Part shown: positions 54,266 to 61,633 of the stretch, one piece after another
How positions within the stretch are numbered: the first letter of the stretch is position 1
Layout: every line of letters starts with the position of its first letter
Source: Enterovibrio norvegicus DSM 15893
GTDB lineage: Bacteria; Pseudomonadota; Gammaproteobacteria; Enterobacterales; Vibrionaceae
DNA: 64,000 nt
Direction: 5' to 3'
Assembly (NCBI RefSeq): GCF_900115495.1
Contig: NZ_FOWR01000007.1
Span: 115,480 to 179,479, forward strand
Translations under genes and position numbers: made by a program
The notes under the pieces: model-generated
What the model saw: the letters and a program-made list of their open reading frames with translations, nothing else
Database searches by the model: none
What the model was told of the DNA's origin: nothing

Positions 54266-55574
54266 CTTTTAAGCTCTCAGGTACATTATTCAAAGAAACT
54301 AGCCCCACCTGTTGAAAACTGCCGATACTAGTTCCTATAAACGTTTCTTCTGCCGTGGCATCCATACCAATTTCTTCTTCCGTGGCATCCACACCAATTT
54401 TCACATAAGTAATAGATGGCCTATCTATTGCGCTGTTAATCAAAGCCCCACACTCAAATAAGCATTCAACATCTTCCTCAAGTGCCTGTTGCAAAATATC
54501 ATGGCAGACCACGTCTTGATTTTCTGCTGCAGTATGAATCCCTGTTGGATAATAGAATCGACCGTCAACTTGCCATGCGAAATGAACCCTTTCACTCTCT
54601 GGTCTCTGTGCCTTAACCAACTTATGGAAAATCGTAAACAGCCCCTGCCTCATAGAATCACGGTCAAGCGTTTGGTCCTTAAACTCACTTAGTGTGGTAA
54701 ATCGCCCTTTTCTATGTGGCATCGTTGCGCGAAGAAAAGCCTTCATACCTTGGCTATCCAAGTCTGTGATTGCTGCTATGCAGTCATCTAACTTGTCGTA
54801 TGCTGCTTGTTTTATCGTATCGTGCTGCTCGCAGAATTCTTGATAGTAAGCTCCAATATCAATCTGCAACCGGCTAAGGAAATACTCTTCATTGTTAAAT
54901 TTCTCATAATCGTCAGCTTCCAGAATTTCATAGATATCCGAAAACTCGATAAACTCATTAGCTGCAATTGCTGTCTGGTTCCGATTTGATTGGTGTATTT
55001 GGTGATGTACCATGACAACCTTGGTGTTAACTATCGCTTCGAGAGTTTCTCGGATTGAAGTGCAAAGGTTTACTTTCCAATGAGGCAAACAATCTACAAC
55101 TGATATCATTTCCCTGATCTGAGTTTCAATATATCTATCAACCTCATCCAGAGGACAATAAAGCTTGGTATGTTCCTCATCTGCACCTGGTTGTAATGGG
55201 TAGCGGTACAACTCTACAGGTTGGTATTCCTGTTCGAATGATTCTGGTAGATCCCTTATTTCACGAGCAACATGAAAATATGCCGTTTGGATGCCCCGTT
55301 CTGTGGCATTTTCCTTTTGGCTATTAATACCTTCGCGATAGCCAGAGAACAACGGAGCCTTGTACGCTTTGACTTGGTGCAATGATAGGCACAGGTTTGC
55401 TCGGAAAATCGCAAAATCATCCTGACTTTCCAACTGCAATTTAAGAGCGCGACTAGCCTCATAGTCTTGAGTGATTAAACGAAGACAATGGTAGAGTGCA
55501 AGCTTTCCCTGATAAACAAACCCACTCCATGTTGAAATCGCTGTATGAGGGTTGTTCTGGTGATTTTGAGTCAT
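54249..55574 (-). CDS. ABC-3C effector with N-terminal Cap4/DUF4297-like nuclease domain
   Basis: A 441-residue protein. The N-terminus has AISTWSGFVYQGKLALYHCL, then Glu49, Asp53 and QVK (Gln67, Lys69) in LESQDDF and LHQVKAY. This is the E-D-QxK pattern of DUF4297/Cap4-type restriction-endonuclease-fold domains and of ABC-3C effector proteins. A helical middle and a C-terminal domain (about 300-441) follow. ATG 55,574 is preferred over GTG 55,589 because AGGA lies eight bases before it. It is the first gene of the operon and would degrade DNA when the ATPase and middle component trigger it. Confidence 0.8.
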   Translation of the reverse strand: MTQNHQNNPHTAISTWSGFVYQGKLALYHCLRLITQDYEASRALKLQLESQDDFAIFRANLCLSLHQVKAYKAPLFSGYREGINSQKENATERGIQTAYFHVAREIRDLPESFEQEYQPVELYRYPLQPGADEEHTKLYCPLDEVDRYIETQIREMISVVDCLPHWKVNLCTSIRETLEAIVNTKVVMVHHQIHQSNRNQTAIAANEFIEFSDIYEILEADDYEKFNNEEYFLSRLQIDIGAYYQEFCEQHDTIKQAAYDKLDDCIAAITDLDSQGMKAFLRATMPHRKGRFTTLSEFKDQTLDRDSMRQGLFTIFHKLVKAQRPESERVHFAWQVDGRFYYPTGIHTAAENQDVVCHDILQQALEEDVECLFECGALINSAIDRPSITYVKIGVDATEEEIGMDATAEETFIGTSIGSFQQVGLVSLNNVPESLKDAEVN

Positions 55575-55589
55575 ATAATTTCCTGTCAC

Positions 55590-56130
55590 CTGAAATCTGG
55601 GTCACCCACAAAGAACTCACGAAATTTCGTAACGCTTTAGGAAAGTAACTAACCATCAAGTAACTAATATAATTAATAAAATATACTGCTAAGCATATAA
55701 TAGCGGACTTAAATTGGGCCAAAGCGGCAGACGGTTCGGTGAAGCAATGAGCAGACACCAAGTTTGGATATGGCTTGAATAGCAGGCTTTTTCCATAGAA
55801 AAGGTAATCTATTTAAAGCTGAGCGTTAACATGAAATGGGGCAAAAGACACTTACGCTACCGCCATTCGATTCTCGGCATGAAACACGCCACCACTGTCT
55901 AAGTTATCCGGCGGAAATGTACCACGAAGTGCATAAAGCAAGACTTGATTTTGATCTCATTGCAGAGTGAGTGACGAATGATTAGACAGAAGTGGAAGCA
56001 GGATTTATTTAATGAATGGATAGCACCTGAAAAATATCTCCCCATGAATATATCCCTCAATTGGAAACTATTGAAAAATTGGGTCACACACTTTTGGGAA
56101 AAGCCAATTAACGTTCTCCACCAAACACCA
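55590..56130. other. AT-rich leader region upstream of the ABC-3C operon
   Basis: A region of 540 bases without a convincing gene. A likely promoter for the operon lies in the AT-rich part 55,640-55,710. Short in-frame stretches (for example ATG at 55,831 reading MKWGKRHLRYRHS, then a shifted frame reading YPAEMYHEVHKARLDFDLIA) look like a broken small gene, but I recognise no domain. Confidence 0.4.
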
Positions 56131-56203
56131 CTCTCCGTAGCAATACCCCCCCCCTCTAACTCCCCACTTGAAAAGTGGGGAGGATCAAAATCAAAAGCGG
56201 CTC
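56131..56203 (-). repeat. Intact copy of the hairpin repeat (empty site of the IS481 insertion)
   Basis: Read on the minus strand this gives GAGCCGCTTTTGATTTTGAT, CCTCCCCACTTTTCAAG, a run of nine G, then TATTGCTACGGAGAG. It contains an inner CTCCCCACTT / AAGTGGGGAG hairpin. It is the inverted, uninterrupted counterpart of the copy split by the insertion sequence at 48,732, and together the two copies bracket the ABC-3C island. Confidence 0.85.
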
Positions 56204-56225
56204 GATCTAGGGTTCTGTATTGTTA

Positions 56226-56447
56226 TCTGCATTGAGGCAAATTCCAGTTACAAAAAAGCCCGCTCGCTCCTGTTAGTTAGAGCTCGCGGGCTTAATCTCA
56301 TTTGGTGGAGCCAAGAAAAATGAAAGCGGGATTTACTCGGTCGCTCCGTTCCCTTGCCCTTCGGGCCGTTGCCTTTTTCGACTGCGTCGGGGCAACCTTG
56401 TCTCGCTTGGCTGAACCCCAGCTGCGCTATAAACGCACGCCAGTTTT
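56226..56447 (+). repeat. Direct repeat copy A (downstream of the DUF3360 permease)
   Basis: This shares with 58,225-58,391 the segments TCTGCATTGAGGCA, AAAAAAGCCCGCTCGCTCCT, GCTCGCGGGCTTAATCTCAT, AATTTACTCGGTC-like and TGCGCTATAAACGCACGC. It carries about 55 extra bases in the middle (a GCCCTTCGGGC-containing hairpin). The two copies are in the same orientation, 1.8 kb apart, on either side of the permease gene. Confidence 0.85.
56252..56293 (-). terminator. Terminator of the DUF3360 permease gene
   Basis: Stem AAGCCCGC / GCGGGCTT with extra inner pairing. Read on the minus strand it is followed by TTTTTT, which fits a Rho-independent terminator for the permease gene that ends at 56,486. 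Confidence 0.85.
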
Positions 56448-56485
56448 CTATCTTAGCTGCTAATTTAAAAGCGCTTATTCAAGGG

Positions 56486-57994
56486 TTAACGAAAGCTTGG
56501 GATAATCGCCGGTATCCCTGGAAGTAGACCAACCAATGCCATCACACTACTTAGCACGATAAACATAATGCCAGGCAACACCCAACGGCTCATTTTACTC
56601 AGCTCACTACTGCGTTCTTTACAACCGACTAAGCCTAAGTTGTCCAACAGCATGGTGAGAGCCCAACCAAATGCAGGGTTAACGAGCGCTGAAGAAAATA
56701 CAACAATCGCTGCCGACTGCGTGGTTTTACCTTCACGTGTCATTTCCATTCCAGCTTCTAGCAATGGCACAAATACCCCAACAATGAGCGCGACACAAAG
56801 CACAGGTTGCCAGATAGCTAAATCCATCGGGTAACCCCAAATCGCGGCGATGATACAGAACAGCGCCGTGAGCAACGCGCCAGCAGGAATAGGCCGTTTA
56901 GCAATCGCTGCCGGTACGATATAAGTCCCCCATGAAGACGTAAAGTTCGTACCGCCAAGCAGAGAGCCGAACGTTTGACGAATGGAAGCTGTGGTCATGG
57001 TGTCGTCGATGTTCATGTGTACTTTTTCGGTACGTTCTGGATAGCTGATTTTCTGAAAGACTTGATGCCCTAAGAAATCTGGCGACCACATCGCCACCGC
57101 TAGAATCGCAAACGGTAATACCACCATGAAATGTTCAAGCGTCGGTAGGCCTAGCATCCAGCCTGTGTCTTCTCCCCACCAATACATTGGGTTCATGTTG
57201 GGTAAACCCGGCTCGGTTTGGAAAGAAAACGGCGCCCCCATGGCGAACGCTAACGTACCGCCCAGCAAGCAACTAAGAGGCACGGCTAGCCAGCGTTTAC
57301 GGAAATGTTCCAATAACGCATACAGAATAATGGTGCAAAAGATCACGACAAAAGCGATGTGGCTCATTCCGATGCCCTCAGCCCAAGCGAACAGCTTTTT
57401 CACTTGAGAAGCGGTTCCAACAAAGCCAAGGTAGAGCAGTAAACCGCCACACACGCCTTTACTGGTGAGGTTTGCCAACATGCTGCCACCTTTACTGATG
57501 GCTAAGAGTAAGCCAAAAGCACCAATCAGCAAGCCAAACGCCATTGGATGCCCGCCTGCTGCGACGACGATAGGTATTAAAGGAATGAGTGGGCCGTGTG
57601 TACCCGCGAGGTTGGCGGTCGGCAAGAGAAAGCCGGAGAAAAGAATGATGAAAACAGAGGCGATGAGTAGTTCATAACGCACATTTTCTAAAATAAAGCC
57701 TTCATTCAGCCCTAGCGCCCCGGCAAACGTTGCTGCAATGGCGCCCACCATAACGACCTTACCAATGGTCGCGGCCATCGCTGGAATGGTGTCTTCTACC
57801 TCGAATCGATAATCTTTAAACGGCAAATTAGGACGCCAGCGTTTAGGCGCCATGATTTGTAATTCATGTTCTAGATACTGTTCGCGGGAATCAAATTCCG
57901 ATCTTGGTTTATGTTGTTGTTCATAAGTGAGTGCATCCTCATTGGCTTGAGGCGTATTTGTTCGTATATCTGCGGACTCTAACGTAGTGCTCAT
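56486..57994 (-). CDS. DUF3360-family inner-membrane permease (SLC23/SulP-like fold)
   Basis: A 502-residue integral membrane protein with about 12 hydrophobic segments after a hydrophilic N-terminal tail of some 65 residues. Segments such as GTHGPLIPLIPIVVAAGGHP, TASIRQTFGSLLGGTNFTSS and PLLEAGMEM resemble the UraA/SulP-type transporter fold and the DUF3360 family common in Vibrio. The substrate is unknown. The ATG at 57,994 (MSTTLESAD) has AAGGAATC upstream and is preferred over 58,009. It is bracketed by two direct copies of a 170-220 bp repeat, so it may have been inserted or duplicated by recombination. Confidence 0.85.
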   Translation of the reverse strand: MSTTLESADIRTNTPQANEDALTYEQQHKPRSEFDSREQYLEHELQIMAPKRWRPNLPFKDYRFEVEDTIPAMAATIGKVVMVGAIAATFAGALGLNEGFILENVRYELLIASVFIILFSGFLLPTANLAGTHGPLIPLIPIVVAAGGHPMAFGLLIGAFGLLLAISKGGSMLANLTSKGVCGGLLLYLGFVGTASQVKKLFAWAEGIGMSHIAFVVIFCTIILYALLEHFRKRWLAVPLSCLLGGTLAFAMGAPFSFQTEPGLPNMNPMYWWGEDTGWMLGLPTLEHFMVVLPFAILAVAMWSPDFLGHQVFQKISYPERTEKVHMNIDDTMTTASIRQTFGSLLGGTNFTSSWGTYIVPAAIAKRPIPAGALLTALFCIIAAIWGYPMDLAIWQPVLCVALIVGVFVPLLEAGMEMTREGKTTQSAAIVVFSSALVNPAFGWALTMLLDNLGLVGCKERSSELSKMSRWVLPGIMFIVLSSVMALVGLLPGIPAIIPSFR

Positions 57995-58180
57995 TATGAT
58001 TCCTTTCATTCACACTCTAAGGTGTGTTTTTCCAACCAGCGTTATTGACTCACCAAACGAAGATTAAGCGAGCCGTTGTCTATATCTTTTCTGCCATAAG
58101 AACTCGATGACTGATTTTTATGAACCTTTGGAATGTAGTTGCTAGTACCTTATACCAAACGAAAAAACACGAATAGTCTC

Positions 58181-58227
58181 AGACAGTTAGACATTGGTCG
58201 TAAGGTACGACTAATGTCTAACTGTCT
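58181..58227. repeat. 21-bp-stem hairpin upstream of the permease gene
   Basis: AGACAGTTAGACATTGGTCG plus T (58,181-58,201) pairs with ACGACTAATGTCTAACTGTC plus T (58,207-58,227). All 21 positions pair (one G-T), with a 5-base loop. It abuts the start of direct-repeat copy B. There is no open frame, and the length of the stem is unusual for a plain terminator. Confidence 0.85.
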
Positions 58228-58391
58228 GCATTGAGGCAGATTCCAGACACAAAAAAGCCCGCTCGCTCCTGTTAGTAAGAGCTCGCGGGCTTAATCTCAT
58301 TTGGTAGCGCCAAGAGAAAAACAAAAAGCGAATTTACTCGGTCACTTCGCTCGGCTGAACCCTAGGTGCGCTATAAACGCACGCAGGTTTT
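58225..58391 (+). repeat. Direct repeat copy B (upstream of the DUF3360 permease)
   Basis: The shorter counterpart of copy A at 56,226-56,447. It has the same order of shared segments from TCTGCATTGAGGCA to CTATAAACGCACGCAGG but lacks the 55-base middle block. Its terminator-like stem is listed separately. Confidence 0.85.
58251..58292 (-). terminator. Second terminator-like stem within repeat copy B
   Basis: Stem AAGCCCGC / GCGGGCTT with T6 on the minus strand, identical in plan to the permease terminator. No minus-strand gene ends just before it, which suggests that it is the orphan 3' end of a lost gene. Confidence 0.7.
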
Positions 58392-58443
58392 CAAGACCGG
58401 GGTTTTCTTAGAGTGACTGTCCTTTGTTCCTTTTCATAAACGG

Positions 58444-58612
58444 GTATACCGTGTTTACTGCCGTATGGGACTCAATCTAAAACGGCGTCAAAAACGCGTA
58501 CTACCGCCACGAATTGCTATGCCGTTGGATGTGGTGGATACACCAAACCACCAATGGGCACTCGACTTTGTCCATGACTCTCTGTATTGCGGTAAACGCT
58601 TTCGGACGCTCA
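58444..58612 (+). pseudogene. IS3-family transposase (OrfB) remnant
   Basis: In one frame the sequence reads VYRVYCRMGLNLKRRQKR, then PNHQWALDFVHDSL and GKRFRTL. This is the well-conserved segment of IS3-group OrfB just before and at the first Asp of the DDE core (ALDFV). Homology starts abruptly at about 58,444 and is lost after 58,612, where the frame continues into unrelated sequence. No inverted repeats or OrfA are seen. The flanking gap up to 58,936 is AT-rich and otherwise empty except for the promoter of the next gene. Confidence 0.85.
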
Positions 58613-58936
58613 AATGGTTTAAAAATACTAAGAATCGAGTTTCAGCGTTTTTTAAAAAGCTATATTCCCCACTAAACCCTATACATTTTTCAGTGTTCAT
58701 ATTGCTAATATATGAACTTTAAAAATTAAAAACATCTCATACGTTAAAATTAGCTGTGCAATACTGCCTAACATACCCTCACCCGGTATTATAAATTAGA
58801 AAAATTTTAATAAAATCCATTTTCAAAATCATCTCCCCCACAAATAGAAAAAGATCCGATATTATTTATATAAACGTTACTAACCAGAAAACTGGGGAAG
58901 ACTCCCTGACATAAGGATGTTAAGGAGGACCAAAAA

Positions 58937-60754
58937 TTGGGGCAAAGAATGACGTCATTTAAAACTATTTTCGGTATAGATTTGAGGTCGCTGGCGCTAT
59001 TCCGTATCGGTCTAGCAATATTAATTATGGTGGACCTCATCAGTAGGGCGCGCGATCTTGAAGCTTTTTACACAGACGAAGGCGTGCTAACCCGCTCCGC
59101 GTCGATGGGATATGCTTCAGATTTTCGCTGGTCCATTTATTGGGCAAGTGGTAGTGAGTGGTTCGTCGTTTTGCTATTTATAGTCGCCTTTTTGGTGGCG
59201 TTTCTCTTGCTCATTGGCTTTAGGTCTCGGTTGATGGCTTTCATCAGCTGGATATTTTTGCTTTCCATTATGAATCGGAATGCTGTCCTAGGAGCAGGGG
59301 GGGACTCCCTACTTACCGTAATGTGTTTTTGGGCCATTTTACTGCCAATAGGAGCCAGATTCTCTATCGATTCAGCCCTAAATCGACGATATCAAACTGA
59401 ACCGAACGCTGAACCCACAAGCCATAATTACTTCTCTGTAGTGTCAGTAGGCGCACTGCTTCAGGTCATGTACCTCTATTTCTTCACTTCGATTTTGAAA
59501 ACGGGTGATGAATGGCGTGTTACCATGGATGCAGCTTACTATGCTGTTCATCTCGATCAAATGGCGACTATCTTCGGTATTTGGATAAGAGATTTCCCTG
59601 CGCTACTGACCTTTGGCACTTACTTCGTTTGGTACTTAGAAATTGTGGCCATATTCCTAGTATTCTCACCGGTTTACCATGTTCCCCTTCGTCTTTTCAT
59701 CTTGGCGTTGCTGGTCGCAATGCACACGACTTTCTTTCTCGCACTGCATATCGTTCTATTCCCTTTTATCGACTTCATGTCGCTCAGCTTATTGATTCCT
59801 GGGATATGCTGGTCTTGGGTGGCGAGAATTAATGATCGCGCTAAACGGAAAGACGTAACCATCTTCTTCGATGAGGACTGCGGCTTTTGCAAAAAAACAT
59901 GTCTTATCCTGAGAAGTTTCCTACTGCCAGAAAGCGTCAAAATACTGCCGGCCCAGAAAAACCCTGATATTTATCCGATTATGGAACGTGAAAACAGCTG
60001 GGTGTTGCGCGACCATAAAGGCGGCCTGCATACCCATTGGAATGCCGTACAATACCTCTTCCGGATCTCTATACTTTTCCGTCCAATCGGAACTGTAATG
60101 GGTTTGAAACCCGTCCTTAAAGCAGGCAACAGACTCTACGGCTGGATAGCAAACAACCGAGCGACAATGGGTCAAATAACGGAACGCTTCCTTCCATACA
60201 GAGAGGTCAAAGAGCAGGCTACCTGGTTTGAAAATGGCCTTGGCCTGAGTACGCTTTATATCGTCACCTATTACAATATTGCAGGCATCCCTCAATGGAA
60301 TATCAAGTACCCTAAGCATGTGTCAGCGATAGCTCAAACACTTCGCCTTGATCAACGCTGGGATATGTTTGCTCCCTACCCTTTTAAGTTTTCACAGATG
60401 CCAGTCATTGAAGGGAAAACGCGCGGTGGTGAGATTGTAGATGTGTACCGTATGACTTTTGATAAGCCGATACGCACGTATCCAAAACTCTTATCTGCGG
60501 ATTTCAAAAATTATCGTTGGCGTAAATACTTAGGAAGAATCTCCTCAACAAAAAACACCAAAGTTCTATCAGGATATGGCAACTACCTATGTCGACAATG
60601 GAATAAAGACCCTGATGTCGCCAAAGATAAACAGTTAGCTATTTTTTCAATAAAATTCAATCGCTTAAGAAACATGCCAAACTACCAAGAACCTGTTCCA
60701 TCAACGATTTCAGTATGGACGCACTGGTGTTTTAAAGAGTTTGCTATCAAATAA
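58937..60754 (+). CDS. HTTM-DCC fusion: gamma-carboxylase-like membrane domain with thiol-oxidoreductase domain
   Basis: A 605-residue protein. Residues about 10-295 are an HTTM (vitamin K-dependent gamma-carboxylase-like) membrane domain with several helices (RSLALFRIGLAILIMVDLI, LLPIGARFSIDSAL). Residues about 305-430 form a DCC (DUF393) domain with FFDEDCGFCKKTC (Cys315, Cys318). A soluble C-terminal region (about 430-605) includes DQRWDMFAPYPFK, typical of HTTM proteins. The TTG at 58,937 lies eight bases behind a perfect AAGGAGGA site, whereas ATG 58,949 is too far, so TTG is the likely start. The two families are often encoded side by side; here they are one chain. The role is probably redox-linked modification in the membrane. 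Confidence 0.87.
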   Translation: MGQRMTSFKTIFGIDLRSLALFRIGLAILIMVDLISRARDLEAFYTDEGVLTRSASMGYASDFRWSIYWASGSEWFVVLLFIVAFLVAFLLLIGFRSRLMAFISWIFLLSIMNRNAVLGAGGDSLLTVMCFWAILLPIGARFSIDSALNRRYQTEPNAEPTSHNYFSVVSVGALLQVMYLYFFTSILKTGDEWRVTMDAAYYAVHLDQMATIFGIWIRDFPALLTFGTYFVWYLEIVAIFLVFSPVYHVPLRLFILALLVAMHTTFFLALHIVLFPFIDFMSLSLLIPGICWSWVARINDRAKRKDVTIFFDEDCGFCKKTCLILRSFLLPESVKILPAQKNPDIYPIMERENSWVLRDHKGGLHTHWNAVQYLFRISILFRPIGTVMGLKPVLKAGNRLYGWIANNRATMGQITERFLPYREVKEQATWFENGLGLSTLYIVTYYNIAGIPQWNIKYPKHVSAIAQTLRLDQRWDMFAPYPFKFSQMPVIEGKTRGGEIVDVYRMTFDKPIRTYPKLLSADFKNYRWRKYLGRISSTKNTKVLSGYGNYLCRQWNKDPDVAKDKQLAIFSIKFNRLRNMPNYQEPVPSTISVWTHWCFKEFAIK

Positions 60755-60771
60755 GCAATAAAATATAGGTT

Positions 60772-60798
60772 AGAGGGAGTAGCAAAAAGGCTCCCTCT
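60772..60798 (+). terminator. Hairpin after the HTTM-DCC gene
   Basis: Eight-base-pair stem AGAGGGAG / CTCCCTCT with an 11-base loop, 17 bases past the stop. There is no strong T-run. It lies between convergent genes. Confidence 0.65.
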
Positions 60799-60885
60799 GT
60801 TCCAATGCTATAAACATATACTTTTCAAAAACAATCCAAAGTGATGCTTTTCTGAACTACCGAACAGCAAAACACAAGCGTCTAT

Positions 60886-61476
60886 TTACCCACCAAAAAA
60901 ATAGTCCAGCCCAACCATAAGAGCATGGCTGTCGTATTTGTCTGTTTTATTGTCGCCAATATCATCGATAAACTGGTAGCCCACACTAAGGTTCATGTTA
61001 GGTTCAAGCTTATACTGCAGGCCAACATCAGTGAGAAGTGAAAACCCATTGGCGTTGAGATTGGTTCGACTAATTTGCTTTTTTTCCATATTCCAGTAAG
61101 CCCCCCCCAACTGCCCGTAAACAGTAAAGTCGTTATCTAGCACCCACCCATAGCGCAAAGCTGCTTTAGCAAGATTTGTATTCACTTTTACGCCAGTTGC
61201 TTTAGCATCCAACTCCCCGTGGAATTGATACCCTAGCTGCACGCTCCACTGTGGCCTAAACTGAACTCCCCCACTAAGTTCAAGAATACCACTCGTTGGG
61301 TCACTACTATTATATGCACCGTCATCAGCCACTTGATAACCGCCTTTAATACCAAAAAAATAATTAGGGTATTGTAATGTAGGCTGGCTCACTTTTTCTG
61401 CCAAAGACCCATGGGATAGAAAATATAAACTTAGGGCAGAAAATGCCTTAATAGAACTCTTTATTTTAATATTCAT
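60886..61476 (-). CDS. Outer-membrane beta-barrel protein (OmpA N-terminal-like)
   Basis: A 196-residue exported protein with a signal peptide (residues 1 to about 26, ending SHGSLAE). The rest has alternating strand patterns (NYFFGIKGGYQ, WSVQLGYQFHGE, AALRYGWVLDNDFTVYGQLGG, MNLSVGYQF) typical of an 8-stranded barrel of the OmpA/OmpX type. It ends in an aromatic-containing strand (HALMVGLDYFFGG), not exactly at a terminal Phe. There is no peptidoglycan-binding domain. It is in the same direction as, and about 160 bases downstream of, the large VCBS/FG-GAP gene, which could be its functional partner. Confidence 0.82.
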   Translation of the reverse strand: MNIKIKSSIKAFSALSLYFLSHGSLAEKVSQPTLQYPNYFFGIKGGYQVADDGAYNSSDPTSGILELSGGVQFRPQWSVQLGYQFHGELDAKATGVKVNTNLAKAALRYGWVLDNDFTVYGQLGGAYWNMEKKQISRTNLNANGFSLLTDVGLQYKLEPNMNLSVGYQFIDDIGDNKTDKYDSHALMVGLDYFFGG

Positions 61477-61633
61477 TATTTATCACCTTAAAGAGATTTT
61501 AAAATAATAATGGAACACATTAATTATGCGCTACAAATATGAAAGGAGCCCTCATACCTCATCAATCAAATATGGACGAATTTAAAGACAAAGTAGAGGG
61601 CTCGCTTGTTCTATAATTTGACTAATTTAATGT

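Noticed and set aside
55978..56235. 85-residue frame upstream of the ABC-3C operon
   Set aside because: It runs through the hairpin repeat at 56,131-56,203, its C-terminal part is only the translation of that repeat, and there is no ribosome-binding site.
56226..58391. Direct repeats as an integron attC pair
   Set aside because: No attC core sites (RYYYAAC/GTTRRRY) or integron integrase are seen; the stems are terminators.
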